A program made the position numbers and the translations under genes. Positions 53,023-63,054 of a DNA stretch of 64,000 bases are shown here, in pieces (within the stretch, counting starts at the first letter, position 1; each line of letters opens with the position of its first letter). The notes beneath the pieces were generated by a model. That model made no database searches, had not been told where the DNA came from, and saw only the letters and a list, made by a program, of their open reading frames with translations. Source of the DNA: Rhabdobacter roseus. GTDB taxonomy: Bacteria > Bacteroidota > Bacteroidia > Cytophagales > Spirosomataceae. The stretch covers positions 1 through 64,000 of the forward strand of contig NZ_JACHGF010000009.1 in NCBI RefSeq assembly GCF_014202275.1. The letters are read 5' to 3'.

Positions 53023-55023
53023 CTACTTGACTTTTTTGAGAACAACTACCCCCAGCGGCGGCAGGCTGATCTGTACCGAGTACGCCCGGCCGTGCCATCG
53101 TTTACTTTCGGTAGCCATGGGCTCAGGATTGATCGTGCCACTGCCGTAAAACTCCGCCGCATCACTATTAAAAATCTCCTGCCAGGTACCTTCGGAAAGT
53201 ACCCCCACACGGTAGCCGGACCGGGGCACGGGCGTCAGGCTCAACACCACCACCACGGCGTCCTCGGGGCGGGTACTTTTGCGGGCATAGATCAGTACCG
53301 AGTTCTCACGGTCCTGGGTATCGATCCACTCGAAGCCCTCGGAGGAGAAGGTATGCTCGTATAGTGCCGGTTCGGTGCGGTAAAGTTTATTGAGCGCCTT
53401 TAGGCACTCGCGGGCGCCGTGGTGCGGCGCAAAATCCAGCAAGTGCCAGTCGAGGCTGCGCTGGTAGTTCCATTCGGATGTTTGCCCAAACTCACCGCCC
53501 ATAAACAATAACTTGGTACCGGGGTGCGTAAACATGTACCCAAACAGCAGCCGCAGGTTAGCAAACCGCTGCCATTCGTCGCCGGGCATTTTGTTCACCA
53601 ACGAGCCCTTGCCGTACACCACTTCGTCGTGCGAGAGGGGCAGCATGAAATTCTCGGCAAAGGCATATACGATGCTGAACGTGAGCTGGTCTTGGTGCCA
53701 CTTGCGGAAAGATGGATCTTTTTCGAAGTACTTGATGGTATCATTCATCCAGCCCATCATCCACTTCATGCCGAAGCCCAGCCCACCCACAAAGACCGGC
53801 CGCGAAACGCCCGGAAACGAGGTAGACTCCTCGGCGATGGTCTGGATGTCGGGAAATTCGCGGTAAGCAGCTACGTTCATTTCCCGTAGCAGCGAGATAG
53901 CCTCCAGGTTTTCGCGCCCGCCAAACTCGTTGGGAATCCACTCCCCGTGCTTGCGGGAGTAATCTAGGTAAAGCATCGAAGCCACGGCATCCACCCGAAG
54001 CCCGTCGGTGTGGTAGCGGTCGAGCCAGAAAATGGCGTTGCTGATCAGGAAAGAGCGTACCTCGTTGCGTCCGTAGTTAAAAATATAGCTTTTCCAGTCC
54101 GGATGGTACCCTTTGCGGGGGTCTTCGTGCTCGTAGAGCGCCGTGCCGTCGAAGCGGTACAGCCCGTAGGCATCGCCGGGAAAGTGAGAAGGTACCCAGT
54201 CTATGTACACGCCGATGCCTTCCTGGTGCAGGCGCTCAATGAGGTACATCAGTTCCTGAGGGGTACCCATGCGCGAGGCGCACGAAAAATAGCCCGTGAT
54301 CTGGTATCCCCAGGAGGGCGAGTACGGGTGCTCCATCACCGGCATGAACTCTACGTGGGTAAAGCCCATTTCTTTCACGTAAGGTACCAGCGCGTCGGCG
54401 ATCTCGTGGTAGGTCAGGTGGCGGTCAGGATCGGACGGGTCGCGCTTCCAGGAGCCCAGGTGTACTTCGTATACCGATATAGGCCCATTGAGCTTGTTGT
54501 GCTCCTTCCGGTTTTGCATCCATTCGGCGTCGTCCCATTCGTACCAGGTGTCCCACACAATGGAAGCCGTACGGGGGGCTACTTCGCACCAGAGCGCAAA
54601 GGGATCGGATTTCTCGAGCGGCTGGCCTTCATTTGATACAATAAAGTACTTGTATACCTCACCCTTACCGATGTTTGGAATCCAGCCCTCCCAGATTCCC
54701 GAGCTGTCCCAGCGGGCTATCATGGGGTGGCTTTCTTTGTTCCAGCCGTTGAAGTTACCAATCACCGAAATGGCGCGGGCATTGGGGGCCCATACCGCAA
54801 AGTAGGTACCTACCACCCCCTGGTGCTCCATGACGTGGGAGCCCAATTTTTCGTACAGCTTGTAGTGCTGGCCTGCTTTAAACAAATAGATGTCAAACTC
54901 GGTAAAACGACTCACCGGCTCGACGGGCTTCAGGGCCTGAGGTACCTCGGCGGGTGCGAGTTCCTGAGAGTCCGGCGGGCTGGGCGTTTGCTTACTATCT
55001 TTCTTACTGGTTGACTTAGCCAT
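53023..55023 (-). CDS. glgB: 1,4-alpha-glucan branching enzyme
   Basis: GlgB adds alpha-1,6 branches to glycogen. The 666-residue protein has a low-complexity N-terminus (SKKDSKQTPSPPDSQ), a CBM48 module (GVVGTYFAVWAPNARAISVIG), the GH13 barrel with DGLRVDAVASMLYLD (nucleophile Asp), IAEESTSFPGVSRP (acid Glu) and LSHDEVVYGKGSL (stabilising Asp), and a C-terminal beta domain. All catalytic residues are present. No other glycogen genes are in the window. It has its own terminator and probably its own promoter in the AT-rich DNA at 55024-55140. Confidence 0.95.
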   Translation of the reverse strand: MAKSTSKKDSKQTPSPPDSQELAPAEVPQALKPVEPVSRFTEFDIYLFKAGQHYKLYEKLGSHVMEHQGVVGTYFAVWAPNARAISVIGNFNGWNKESHPMIARWDSSGIWEGWIPNIGKGEVYKYFIVSNEGQPLEKSDPFALWCEVAPRTASIVWDTWYEWDDAEWMQNRKEHNKLNGPISVYEVHLGSWKRDPSDPDRHLTYHEIADALVPYVKEMGFTHVEFMPVMEHPYSPSWGYQITGYFSCASRMGTPQELMYLIERLHQEGIGVYIDWVPSHFPGDAYGLYRFDGTALYEHEDPRKGYHPDWKSYIFNYGRNEVRSFLISNAIFWLDRYHTDGLRVDAVASMLYLDYSRKHGEWIPNEFGGRENLEAISLLREMNVAAYREFPDIQTIAEESTSFPGVSRPVFVGGLGFGMKWMMGWMNDTIKYFEKDPSFRKWHQDQLTFSIVYAFAENFMLPLSHDEVVYGKGSLVNKMPGDEWQRFANLRLLFGYMFTHPGTKLLFMGGEFGQTSEWNYQRSLDWHLLDFAPHHGARECLKALNKLYRTEPALYEHTFSSEGFEWIDTQDRENSVLIYARKSTRPEDAVVVVLSLTPVPRSGYRVGVLSEGTWQEIFNSDAAEFYGSGTINPEPMATESKRWHGRAYSVQISLPPLGVVVLKKVK

Positions 55024-55165
55024 TGGTTCACATTCAATTTACAAAAAACAAGTAGTACGCATCGACCGATTGAAGTACAATTTTATCAAACTATTTTCCA
55101 ATGTAAATAGCTTTTCTTAGCGTCGCAAATTTAGTTTTAATATCCGTACCCTTTTCCGTTAATTC

Positions 55166-56383
55166 TCATTCTCTTGTTTTTTTCGCGGCAATCTTTTCTA
55201 CCTCGCCCAATACCCGCATGATGTTCCCGCCCCAGATTTTCTCGATGGCCTGGGCGGAGTACCCCCGGCGTACCAGCTCTTCAGTAATGCTGCCAATCTC
55301 GCTCACGTCGCGACAACCGGCTACCTGTCCGCCTCCGTCGAGGTCCATCCCGATGCCCACGTGGTTCACACCCACCAGTTTAATGACGTGCTCGATGTGA
55401 TCCACGGCGTCGCTCACGGTAGGTAGGTTGGCGGCGTTTTTTGCGCGGATGGCTTTCATTTCTTCATTTAATGCTTTTTTATCTTCCTCGGAGAGGTCGG
55501 TTTGCCGGAGCTTCAGGCGCAGCGCCCGCATGGATACCTCCTGCTCCTGCGGTTGGGCTTTGATGAAAGAGGGCACGAAGTTGATCTGGATCACACCGCC
55601 GTTTTTGGCCAGGGTCCGGATCATGTGGTCGGTCATGTTGCGGGGGTGAGCGCACAAGGCCCGGCACGACGAATGCGACGCAATAACGGGGGCTTTGGTG
55701 AGCTTAATGACGTCGTAAAAGGTAGAATCCGACACGTGCGAGATGTCCACCATGATGCCCAGCCGGTTCATTTCCTGCACCAACTGCTCGCCCAGGGTAC
55801 TTAGGCCGTTGTATTCGGGGCCGTCGGGGTCCATGGAAGAATCACAAATATCGTTATTGGCCGAGTGCGACAGCGTGATGTACCGCAGGCCCAGGTCGTA
55901 GTATTGCTTGAGGTTAGCCAGGTCATGGCCCACGGGCCAGCCGTTTTCCATACCAATAAACACCGCCCGTTTCCCTTCCTTTTGCAGGCGGTAGCCGTCT
56001 TGGGGTGAGGTAGCCAGCCCGGCTACGTCCGGGTTGAGCCGCACGGCTTCGTGGATCTTGTCAAAAATCGCCAGCGCCTTCTGCTTGGCCTCGGCGGTAG
56101 CCTCCGGCGTGCGCTGGCCCTGCCCCAGGTACACCGCAAAAAACATGGCGTCCATGCCGCCTTTTTTCATGCGTGGGAAGTCGATCTGGCTGCCGTCGGT
56201 TTCGAAGTCGTGCTCCACGGCCACGTCGAAGCCGTCTTTCATCATGTTGATGGGGACGTCGGCGTGGGTGTCTACCGTAAACGCCTTCGCGTGAATTTTG
56301 GCCACTTTCTGCGCCAGCTTACTGTCCGTGGTTTGGCCCGAAGCCCAAAGGGGAAGTGCCAGCAGGAGGAAGATTTTTTTCAT
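55166..56383 (-). CDS. Membrane dipeptidase (M19, renal dipeptidase-like)
   Basis: A 405-residue zinc-dependent M19 dipeptidase, secreted via a signal peptide (KIFLLLALPLWASGQ). It has the metal motif FTVDTHADVPINM, GMENGWPVG, HSANNDICDS, VDISHVSDSTFYDVI, IASHSSCRALCAHPRN and GIGMDLDGGG. It probably cleaves dipeptides (including D-amino-acid forms) in the periplasm, in nutrition or wall recycling. The ATG at 56383 is chosen because it begins the signal peptide; the frame upstream to 56626 looks non-coding. Confidence 0.93.
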   Translation of the reverse strand: MKKIFLLLALPLWASGQTTDSKLAQKVAKIHAKAFTVDTHADVPINMMKDGFDVAVEHDFETDGSQIDFPRMKKGGMDAMFFAVYLGQGQRTPEATAEAKQKALAIFDKIHEAVRLNPDVAGLATSPQDGYRLQKEGKRAVFIGMENGWPVGHDLANLKQYYDLGLRYITLSHSANNDICDSSMDPDGPEYNGLSTLGEQLVQEMNRLGIMVDISHVSDSTFYDVIKLTKAPVIASHSSCRALCAHPRNMTDHMIRTLAKNGGVIQINFVPSFIKAQPQEQEVSMRALRLKLRQTDLSEEDKKALNEEMKAIRAKNAANLPTVSDAVDHIEHVIKLVGVNHVGIGMDLDGGGQVAGCRDVSEIGSITEELVRRGYSAQAIEKIWGGNIMRVLGEVEKIAAKKTRE

Positions 56384-56722
56384 GAGTACTGCGAAAGTTT
56401 GGTTGGTTAAAAAGTAGCCCGCTGCCTCTGGGCGGCGACTACGGACAAAGTACCTCGGGACTGTGCGGCGCAGCCCCAACGAGCAAATTAACCAAAAACT
56501 ACTTTCCTGCCCCATTTTTCGGAAAATCTTTCCACCCCGAGGCGGGCGGGTACTTGGGCGTGTGGAGGTACCTGGCCAAAAAAAACAGAACGCCGGGGAG
56601 GCATTCTGCAAAAAAAGAACATACAAAGTACCTAGACGTCAGGTAGTATAAAAGGGTTTAGCATGATGTGTAAGTACCTGGCGGAGCTTAAAGTACCCCT
56701 TGGGCTAAGGGCACCAAGTACC
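56384..56722. other. Intergenic region, no gene seen
   Basis: About 340 bases between the dipeptidase gene and the coiled-coil lipoprotein gene. Several GTACC motif copies are present. The open frame extending the dipeptidase upstream has no family similarity. No clear promoter element was found. Confidence 0.4.
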
Positions 56723-57112
56723 CTAGCGGCACACTTCCTGCACCAGCCTTTCGGTAGCTACGTCCAGCTCGCGGCGGCGCTCCAGACTCTGGTAGTGCGC
56801 GGCAAAGAGGCTATCCATCGTTTGAGTAATTTTGGCGGCCAGTTGCTCGGTTTGCGCCGTAAGTACCTGCTTGACCGAGTCGGCCTGCTTCTTTTCCAGC
56901 TCGGTGAGGGCCAGGTGCAGGCGCAGCAGCGAATCTTCCCGAAACCGGAGGTCGTTGGCTACCCGGAACCGCTGCTCTTTGAGCTGGCGGGCTTCGCACT
57001 GGAGGTACGCCAGCAGGCGGGCGTCCGTGTCGAGGGTACTTTGCTCCGAGGCCGACTGGCAGGCCAGGGCCATTAGCCAAAGTACCGGGGTTAGTTTAAG
57101 AATCAGTTTCAT
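56723..57112 (-). CDS. Coiled-coil lipoprotein, hypothetical
   Basis: The protein has 129 residues with a lipobox (LWLMALAC). The mature part is almost entirely helical and charged (LLAYLQCEARQLKEQRFRVAN, LLRLHLALTELEKKQADSVK, LAAKITQTMDSLFAAHYQSLE), so a coiled coil is expected. No named family is recognised. It lies between the dipeptidase and acetyltransferase genes. Confidence 0.78.
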   Translation of the reverse strand: MKLILKLTPVLWLMALACQSASEQSTLDTDARLLAYLQCEARQLKEQRFRVANDLRFREDSLLRLHLALTELEKKQADSVKQVLTAQTEQLAAKITQTMDSLFAAHYQSLERRRELDVATERLVQEVCR

Positions 57113-57190
57113 GATGCTTGCTTTGATAAAGTACCCTACCGGCCCGATCAGGCACCTTTGAATTTAAAAAAACAACATTCCCAGGTACCC

Positions 57191-57727
57191 CTACACCAGC
57201 TGGCCAATGGGTACCGGCGGCTCAGGCTGGGAAGGATACGGCCGAAGTACCCGCTGAAACCAGGCTACGCTATGCCAGGCCCCGAATTTATAGCCCGTGT
57301 TGGCGTAGGTACCTATGGGCTCAAAACCGAAACTACGATGAAATGCCTCGCTCTTAGGATTGGGCAAAGTAATTCCCGCAAAGATATTGATGTACCCCTG
57401 CCGTCCCAACCATTCAAACAAGCTAGTGTACAGCGCTCGCCCCACGCCCTGCCGGTGCGCCTCCGCCTGTACATATACGGAGCTATTGGCCGACCACCGG
57501 TAGGCCGTGCGCTCGTTGTGCACGGAGGCGTAGGCGTAGCCAAGTACCCGCCCGTCGGCCTCGGCTACCAGGTACGGAAACTGCCGCTGAATGGTCCGGA
57601 CGCGCTCCGCAAACTCGGCCTCTGTAGGTACTTCGTATTCAAACGAAATAACCGACTCCGTGACGTAAGGCGCGTAGATAGCCAGCAAAGCGGGTGTGTC
57701 GGCGGGGGTAGCAAAGCGAATTGTCAT
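57191..57727 (-). CDS. GNAT acetyltransferase of the phosphinothricin/Pat type
   Basis: The 178-residue GNAT protein has the group pattern IRFATPADTPALLAIYAPYV, VISFEYEVPTEAEFAERV, YLVAEADGRVLGYAYAS, RTAYRWSANSSVYVQAEAHRQGVGRALY (acetyl-CoA loop) and HRSFGFEPIGTY...G.W. Relatives acetylate phosphinothricin, methionine sulfone or similar small amines. The substrate cannot be assigned here. It probably starts at ATG 57727 and is followed downstream by the lipoprotein gene. Confidence 0.9.
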   Translation of the reverse strand: MTIRFATPADTPALLAIYAPYVTESVISFEYEVPTEAEFAERVRTIQRQFPYLVAEADGRVLGYAYASVHNERTAYRWSANSSVYVQAEAHRQGVGRALYTSLFEWLGRQGYINIFAGITLPNPKSEAFHRSFGFEPIGTYANTGYKFGAWHSVAWFQRVLRPYPSQPEPPVPIGQLV

Positions 57728-57819
57728 AACAACGGCAAGGTACCTTTAAGAAACGAACTTGGAAAACTTAACGTCTTTTTTTCGGGCTAAGGCTGGTTTC
57801 AATGGTTCATTAAGGAAAC

Positions 57820-59190
57820 CTACCGGATGTCGGTGGGCCACTGAATGGCTTTCAGGACGTTATCGCCGATGCCACGCCCCATGAGCAAGCCCTGCTGGTT
57901 ATCCATGTTGTAGTGAATACCTCCATAGAGTCGTGAGTCGGCGCACTCTTCGGCGGCCTCCTGGAAGCTCCGAAAATTTCGCACCGAAAAACCGTGCTGT
58001 AGCTGGGACCGGTCCGTGAAGGGGTATATGCCGTCGCCCTTCGTAAAGAGCTTCGTGAAGACGCGCTCTCCCACCGCGGCCTCCGTAGCGTGGCCCGAAG
58101 TGTAAGCCGGGAAAGCCGGTGTGCCAATGACCGTCCGGAAGTTGGGATCGATGTACTGCTGGATATACGACACCGGGCGAATGAGCGAGTAGTCGTACTT
58201 GGCCTTCCAGCAGGCAATGAAGGCGTCGTTTTCGGCCACGCCCAGCATGGCGTAGCCCACGGCGGCTTTTTCCAGCGTGGCACCGGTTTCTTCCAGGAGT
58301 TGGGTCAGGATGTTGAACGTATGGCCGGTAGGGGTGCAGGTTGCAAAGGGATCGTCGGCCCAAAACCGGGCGATGTCGCGTTCCTGGTCGGTGCCGTGGA
58401 TGACTTTATCGTACACTTGCCGGGCTTCTTTATAAAAGGCCGACTGCGGGTCGGTGGAGAAAGCGATGGGCTTGGGCGGGTTGGCATACACCATGTTAGA
58501 GGCCAGCATGGGTCGGCACTTGGGCCAGTTGGGGCTGAGCGGCGTGAGGTTATTGCCGTCAGTAGGTACCCATTTGTCCACGCCCGTGACGGGGGTAAAG
58601 GGCCTGCTAAACGGATTCAGGTAGGCCTCGTGCCCACCGTCGGTTTTAGAAAACGCGTACATGGCCAGCGCCACGGCCTTGCCATGCTGCACCGACAGCT
58701 CCGCCACGTACTTGCTGGCGGCTTGCGGGCTGAGCTCTTCGTAGTAACGGCTTTCGGCCTCGTTGATGAGCGCTAGATTCTCCTCGGTAATGCGTTTTTC
58801 AAACATCAACCGCATCATTTCGGCCATGGCGGCGTTGGCCACCAGGCCCCAGTGGTAGCGAATCCCGAGCGGATCGGCCTGGGGAAGTACCCCTGCCGAA
58901 AGCTGATTAATCTGCCCGGCCAGCGATCGAGCACCGGGAATACCACTGTGCACGGCCTCGTAGACCGTGATGCCCGTGTACCCAAAAGCCCGCGCCGCCT
59001 GCGGCGGCAGGAAACCGGGCGTTGTTTTTACAATACGACATTCCAGCTTAAACCACTCGCGCAGAAAATCAGCCGAATAGGCCGACAACGCGTTTTCTTT
59101 GGGGATGGGGGCAATTTCTTCGGTAGGGCCGCAGCCAGCCAGCCAGCTACCGAGCAAGGCTACGTATAGTAGTGAGTAAACCTTTTTCAT
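57820..59190 (-). CDS. Vanadium-dependent haloperoxidase / PAP2-like lipoprotein
   Basis: A 456-residue lipoprotein from the ATG at 59190 (lipobox LAGC). The PAP2/vanadate site is clear: KAKYDYSLIRP, FPAYTSGHATEAAVGE and RLYGGIHYNMDNQQG. This gives the Lys/Arg-Pro, Ser-Gly-His and Arg...His set. Such proteins act as vanadate haloperoxidases or as acid phosphatases. The bulky N-terminal helical region (LREWFKLECRIVKTTPGFLPP) favours the haloperoxidase branch. The upstream frame to 59280 is not secretion-like. Confidence 0.87.
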   Translation of the reverse strand: MKKVYSLLYVALLGSWLAGCGPTEEIAPIPKENALSAYSADFLREWFKLECRIVKTTPGFLPPQAARAFGYTGITVYEAVHSGIPGARSLAGQINQLSAGVLPQADPLGIRYHWGLVANAAMAEMMRLMFEKRITEENLALINEAESRYYEELSPQAASKYVAELSVQHGKAVALAMYAFSKTDGGHEAYLNPFSRPFTPVTGVDKWVPTDGNNLTPLSPNWPKCRPMLASNMVYANPPKPIAFSTDPQSAFYKEARQVYDKVIHGTDQERDIARFWADDPFATCTPTGHTFNILTQLLEETGATLEKAAVGYAMLGVAENDAFIACWKAKYDYSLIRPVSYIQQYIDPNFRTVIGTPAFPAYTSGHATEAAVGERVFTKLFTKGDGIYPFTDRSQLQHGFSVRNFRSFQEAAEECADSRLYGGIHYNMDNQQGLLMGRGIGDNVLKAIQWPTDIR

Positions 59191-59237
59191 GAAGGGTAGA
59201 GAAGTAATTATCAGTATAGTATGTGCAAACAGAAGGC

Positions 59238-59245
59238 CAAAATTA
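59238..59245 (-). promoter_or_regulatory. Possible -7 element for the haloperoxidase-like gene
   Basis: TAATTTTG on the minus strand matches TAnnTTTG, 48 bp before the ATG at 59190. The -33 element is weak. Confidence 0.4.
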
Positions 59246-59428
59246 ACGCCTTTGCCGCATATACGAAACAGTCGGGGCAAATACTTTCTACTCTTTTATA
59301 AAAAGGGAATAAAAGACACGAACCACCCTATTGGCTAACTATAAGTACCTCCGCAGGTACCTGGGATAGCCCTGCGAAGGTACTTACTCTGCTGGTTGTT
59401 GTATCCAAAACGGGGAAAGGTACTTTCC

Positions 59429-61282
59429 CTATTTCTTACTTCGGGACGATTTCCCCGTACCGTTTCGGGGCGGATTAGGAGCGCTCGTAGGATAAGGAAT
59501 AGAATTTTTTAGCGCATTGATCCGCTCTTCGCTGAAATTGGGGAGCTGGAGCTCGCCGTTGTCGCGCCATTGACGTACCTGCTCCTCCGTGGCCTGGGTT
59601 TTTTCCTGGGAGGTACCTGAGTCCCGGGCCATGTACAACGTCTGCGAGGGGAACGCGAAGCCCGTTCCGCTGGCGGTCACGATGTCCATCATGCGCAGGT
59701 AGAGGTCTTCCTGGATTTCCAGAAACTCGCTAAAATCCTTGGCGTGTACGTAGGCAAAGATCTCTATGTTGAGCGAATGTGAACCCATTTCTATAAACCG
59801 AACCCGGGCCGGATCGGGGTCTACGCTGGGGTGCGAGTAGAGAATGGTCCGCAGCTCCACCAGCAGAAACCGGATCTGCTCGGGAGTAGTTTCGTAACGT
59901 AACGCCAAGATCGGGTGAAACCAAAAACGATCCCGGTGCGCAAAGTTTTCGATCCGGAGCGAAGAGAACTCGCCGTTGGGAATGGTGACGATGGTGCGGT
60001 TGAGGGTCCGGATGCGGGTCGAGCGCATTCCGATCTGTTCCACCGTTCCCACGGTATCACCCACCTTACAAAAGTCGCCCACGCGCACGGGCTGGTCGGC
60101 GATGAGGGTCACGCTACCCACAAAGTTTTCCACGGTTTTTTGGGCTCCCAGCGCCAGCGCAATACCCCCAATCCCCAGCGCGGCCAGCCCGGTCGTGACG
60201 TCGAAACCAATGGTGCTGAGCACGGCAATAATCCCGAAGCACATCAGGGCGATCTTGAGGCCACGCCGCAGGAAAAGTACCGCCGAAAGACCCGACGCGT
60301 TGCCGATTCGGGTCAGTCGTCTTTCGCTAAAACCCGTGATAAAATCAATGAGCCGCCACAGGAGCAAGATCAGCGCCACCTGCCCCACGATGACGTTCAG
60401 CTCGCTGAATCGTTGCCGTACGATGATGGAAATACCCACCGCCCGGCTGGAAACGACCAACAGCCACACGGCCAGGTAGAGCCGGAAAGGCAGCTCAAAG
60501 GCTTTGATGATACCCGACGTGGGATCGGTGCGGGCTTTGTGCCAAAAAGTACGGATGCCCGCCCGCAAGCCAAAGGTAATGATCCAGGCTAGCAGGTAAG
60601 CCAGCGTTGCCAGGGCTAGCATCACCAGCCAGTGCCCTACCGGTACCCCTCCCCAGCGGTTTTTTTTCAGAAAGGTAGGCAAAACCCGATCCGTAAGGGG
60701 GACAAGCGCTTCCTGCTCCGTGATGACGGGGATTTGCTGCACCGTTTGGGATGAAAAAAGCCAGAGCGGTCCACCTTCCGGGGCTTCCGTTCTTTCTAGA
60801 ATCAAGTCAAAAGTTTCGCCGTTCACCGTTGCGATCCCCACCCGTTCCAGGTTAGGGCCCAGGTTGTCGTCCAGGTCGCCATTGGGGCTGTTGCTAATCC
60901 GGGAATAAGGCACCATGGTACCTCGCTGGTCAAGCAAACGCTGGAGCGCCAGCGCCCGCTCGGCTCCCTTTGGTTTGCCCTGGAGTTTTCTCTCAAGGCT
61001 TAAATAACGGGAAGCCCGGCCGTAGTTTTCGGAGGCAACGGCTTTGATAAAACCCACCACCGTACCGCGGGGCGTGCGGCGGTCCAGCGAGTCGGCGGGC
61101 CACTTGGGGCCGTTGCTTCCCTGGCTAGCAGTATCCGTAGGCCAGAGCTGCGCATTCGCAGCAGGAGCTGCCAGCGTTAAAAAAAAGACTAGTGCGCAAA
61201 GTACGGAAAACGCCCTGAATGGGACTTGAAGACACCCTAGCGGGCTGGGTATTGCTTTGAATGAATTTTTTCTTATAATCAT
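59429..61282 (-). CDS. Large MscS-family mechanosensitive channel with periplasmic domain
   Basis: The 617-residue channel has a signal peptide (SVLCALVFFLTLAAPAANAQ), then a folded periplasmic domain (VVGFIKAVASENYGRASRYLS, VNGETFDLILERT). Several membrane helices follow, and the MscS pore and beta domain (LAALGIGGIALALGAQKTVENFVGSVTLIADQPVRVGDFCKVGD, TIVTIPNGEFSSLRIENF). A Ser/Pro-rich basic tail ends the protein. It is one of two MscS types in the window and differs from the short one at 2570-3400 by this N-terminal domain. Confidence 0.92.
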   Translation of the reverse strand: MIIRKNSFKAIPSPLGCLQVPFRAFSVLCALVFFLTLAAPAANAQLWPTDTASQGSNGPKWPADSLDRRTPRGTVVGFIKAVASENYGRASRYLSLERKLQGKPKGAERALALQRLLDQRGTMVPYSRISNSPNGDLDDNLGPNLERVGIATVNGETFDLILERTEAPEGGPLWLFSSQTVQQIPVITEQEALVPLTDRVLPTFLKKNRWGGVPVGHWLVMLALATLAYLLAWIITFGLRAGIRTFWHKARTDPTSGIIKAFELPFRLYLAVWLLVVSSRAVGISIIVRQRFSELNVIVGQVALILLLWRLIDFITGFSERRLTRIGNASGLSAVLFLRRGLKIALMCFGIIAVLSTIGFDVTTGLAALGIGGIALALGAQKTVENFVGSVTLIADQPVRVGDFCKVGDTVGTVEQIGMRSTRIRTLNRTIVTIPNGEFSSLRIENFAHRDRFWFHPILALRYETTPEQIRFLLVELRTILYSHPSVDPDPARVRFIEMGSHSLNIEIFAYVHAKDFSEFLEIQEDLYLRMMDIVTASGTGFAFPSQTLYMARDSGTSQEKTQATEEQVRQWRDNGELQLPNFSEERINALKNSIPYPTSAPNPPRNGTGKSSRSKK

Positions 61283-62062
61283 TTTGAGAGCATATTACTG
61301 TTCCTGGCCGGAGCAAAAAAAGTTGCTATAATTTCTTTGCTCGTCCGAACCAATGCTTTTCCCGGTTTTATCTAAAAAAATCGGACCATTAGCTTTGAGC
61401 GCACTGCTGGTTGTTGAGGGTAAATAACGTACCTTACTACTTCAAATTCAAAGTACCTCTAGCATGGCCTATTCTTGGCTTACGCCGAAAAAATAAGCCT
61501 CTTATCGGCTTTTACGCGCTATTAGATCACGAAGATCTGTTATCATTCTTTAGCTAGTCTTTCTTAGAAGTCAAGGTACTTTTAAAAAAGCGGGGGTACT
61601 TTACTGCAAAGTACCCAGGCGTTCATTACTTCTCATCACCAAACTTCTTCTTCCTTTTGTACAAAAGAGCGCAGTATGCCATCTTGACTTATTTTCGGCG
61701 ATTGAGGCAGAATCCCCCGGTTTCCGGCCGGAATGCCCGAAAGAGAAAGGTACCTAAAAAAATGGTTCCTGAAGTAGGTCCGCTTAGGCCCCGAAGGTAC
61801 CTCCCGACCAGAGCTAGACCCGCCCCGTACGTAGGTAGATGCTGGCTACTGGTAGCAACAGCATACTAAGGCCTAAGCACATAAGTACCTTAGTTGTTTT
61901 TTACAAAAAGGGAATATTAATATAAAACCAAATTTGTACGAAGCTCTATGCACCCAGAGGTACTTTAAAGGTACCTGGAACTATAAGGCTCCGTCTTTGA
62001 TCTCGTCCACCAGGACTGGAGTCCAGCCGCATGGGGTTGGTTTCATACCGACGATGGGTTGA
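61283..62062. other. Longest gene-free stretch, dense in GTACC motifs
   Basis: About 780 bases without a supportable gene. By hand I count nine AGTACC/GGTACT/GGTACC sites in 61300-62000, including the close pair GGTACTTTAAAGGTACC near 61960. A short frame at 61657-61869 has no protein features. No RNA gene was recognised. Confidence 0.6.
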
Positions 62063-62860
62063 TTATTCCAGCTCGATACGGAATACCGTGCGTTTGGCGC
62101 GATGGATCCCCCACAGTACCCGCTTGTTTTTTTCGGTACGGTCCAGGGCGATGCCCTGCCCGGCGATGGGCAAAGGGATGGTGCGCAGGTAGTCCAGCGT
62201 ATAGCCGGAGGCGGGTAGCTTCAGTACGTACACTTCCGGATGGTCGTGGCCGGTGATGTACAGCAGCCCATCACGCCCCCAGGTACCTCCCGAATTGCTC
62301 ATGGGCGCAAAGCGGTCGAGTATATTTTTGGGGTAGACCCAGGCTTCCAGCTGTCGCCAGTGGCGATCGTATTTAACCAGGCTCGTCCAGCGGCCATCCC
62401 GCCCCGCGCTGGCCTGGCGGCCGCTGTACTCGGCAAAGCCCACGTACCAGTACCCGTCCTTTTGGTCCAGCCAGGTGAGCGAGCCGTGCTGGGCAATGCC
62501 AAAGCTATGGGTACCCGTGTGGCGCAGGGTACCTACCTCAAAGATTTCGACCGAGCTGGTCATGGGTTGGTCGGGGTAGTTGGAGTTGGCGCAGTAGAGC
62601 TTGCCCTTGAGCACCACGCCGCTATTGAGGTGAACAATGCCCTGCTTCGTACCATCCCAGGTAGCTACCAATTCCCCGGAATCCTTCCGGTACTTCCGGA
62701 TGGTACTGTTGTTAATCACGTAAAAATGCCGCGCATCCACGGCCACCGCCTGCTTGGCTTCCTCGACCTGAAATTCCCGAATGGTTGATTGCGCAAAAGC
62801 CGCCGAAAAAACGAATGGAACCATGAACAAAACAAACAGAAAAGGCACCTGACGATACAT
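62063..62860 (-). CDS. Secreted beta-propeller-like protein, hypothetical
   Basis: The 265-residue protein has a signal peptide (FLFVLFMVPFVFSAAFAQ). Repeated strands follow the pattern of a propeller (EAKQAVAVDARHFYVINNSTIRKY, GVVLKGKLYCANSNYPDQP, HGSLTWLDQKDGYWYVGFAEY, WGRDGLLYITGHDHPEVYVLKLP, QGIALDRTEKNKRVLWGIHR). Similar secreted proteins are sometimes labelled cycloisomerase-like, but no catalytic site is evident to me. It stands alone. Confidence 0.78.
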   Translation of the reverse strand: MYRQVPFLFVLFMVPFVFSAAFAQSTIREFQVEEAKQAVAVDARHFYVINNSTIRKYRKDSGELVATWDGTKQGIVHLNSGVVLKGKLYCANSNYPDQPMTSSVEIFEVGTLRHTGTHSFGIAQHGSLTWLDQKDGYWYVGFAEYSGRQASAGRDGRWTSLVKYDRHWRQLEAWVYPKNILDRFAPMSNSGGTWGRDGLLYITGHDHPEVYVLKLPASGYTLDYLRTIPLPIAGQGIALDRTEKNKRVLWGIHRAKRTVFRIELE

Positions 62861-63054
62861 AGCAGTTGGAGGAAAGGAAGCGTTTGAGCCCTAAAAGTAC
62901 GAAATGCTTCGCGTATGTCTTTTATGAGAAGATGAAGTCGTTTGTTCGCTTTTCATACTAGGCAGTAGTTTCCGATATAGCGGGGTGCCGCCCAGCGGGG
63001 TACATGAAATAGAAAGAATTGCTTTACTCACTTATTGATGCAACCTTGTGCATT
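62861..63054. other. Intergenic region and start of the AT-rich segment
   Basis: Base composition shifts here from the local, moderately GC-rich style to AT-rich DNA. No GTACC-type hexamer is present from here to the end of the window. Confidence 0.5.
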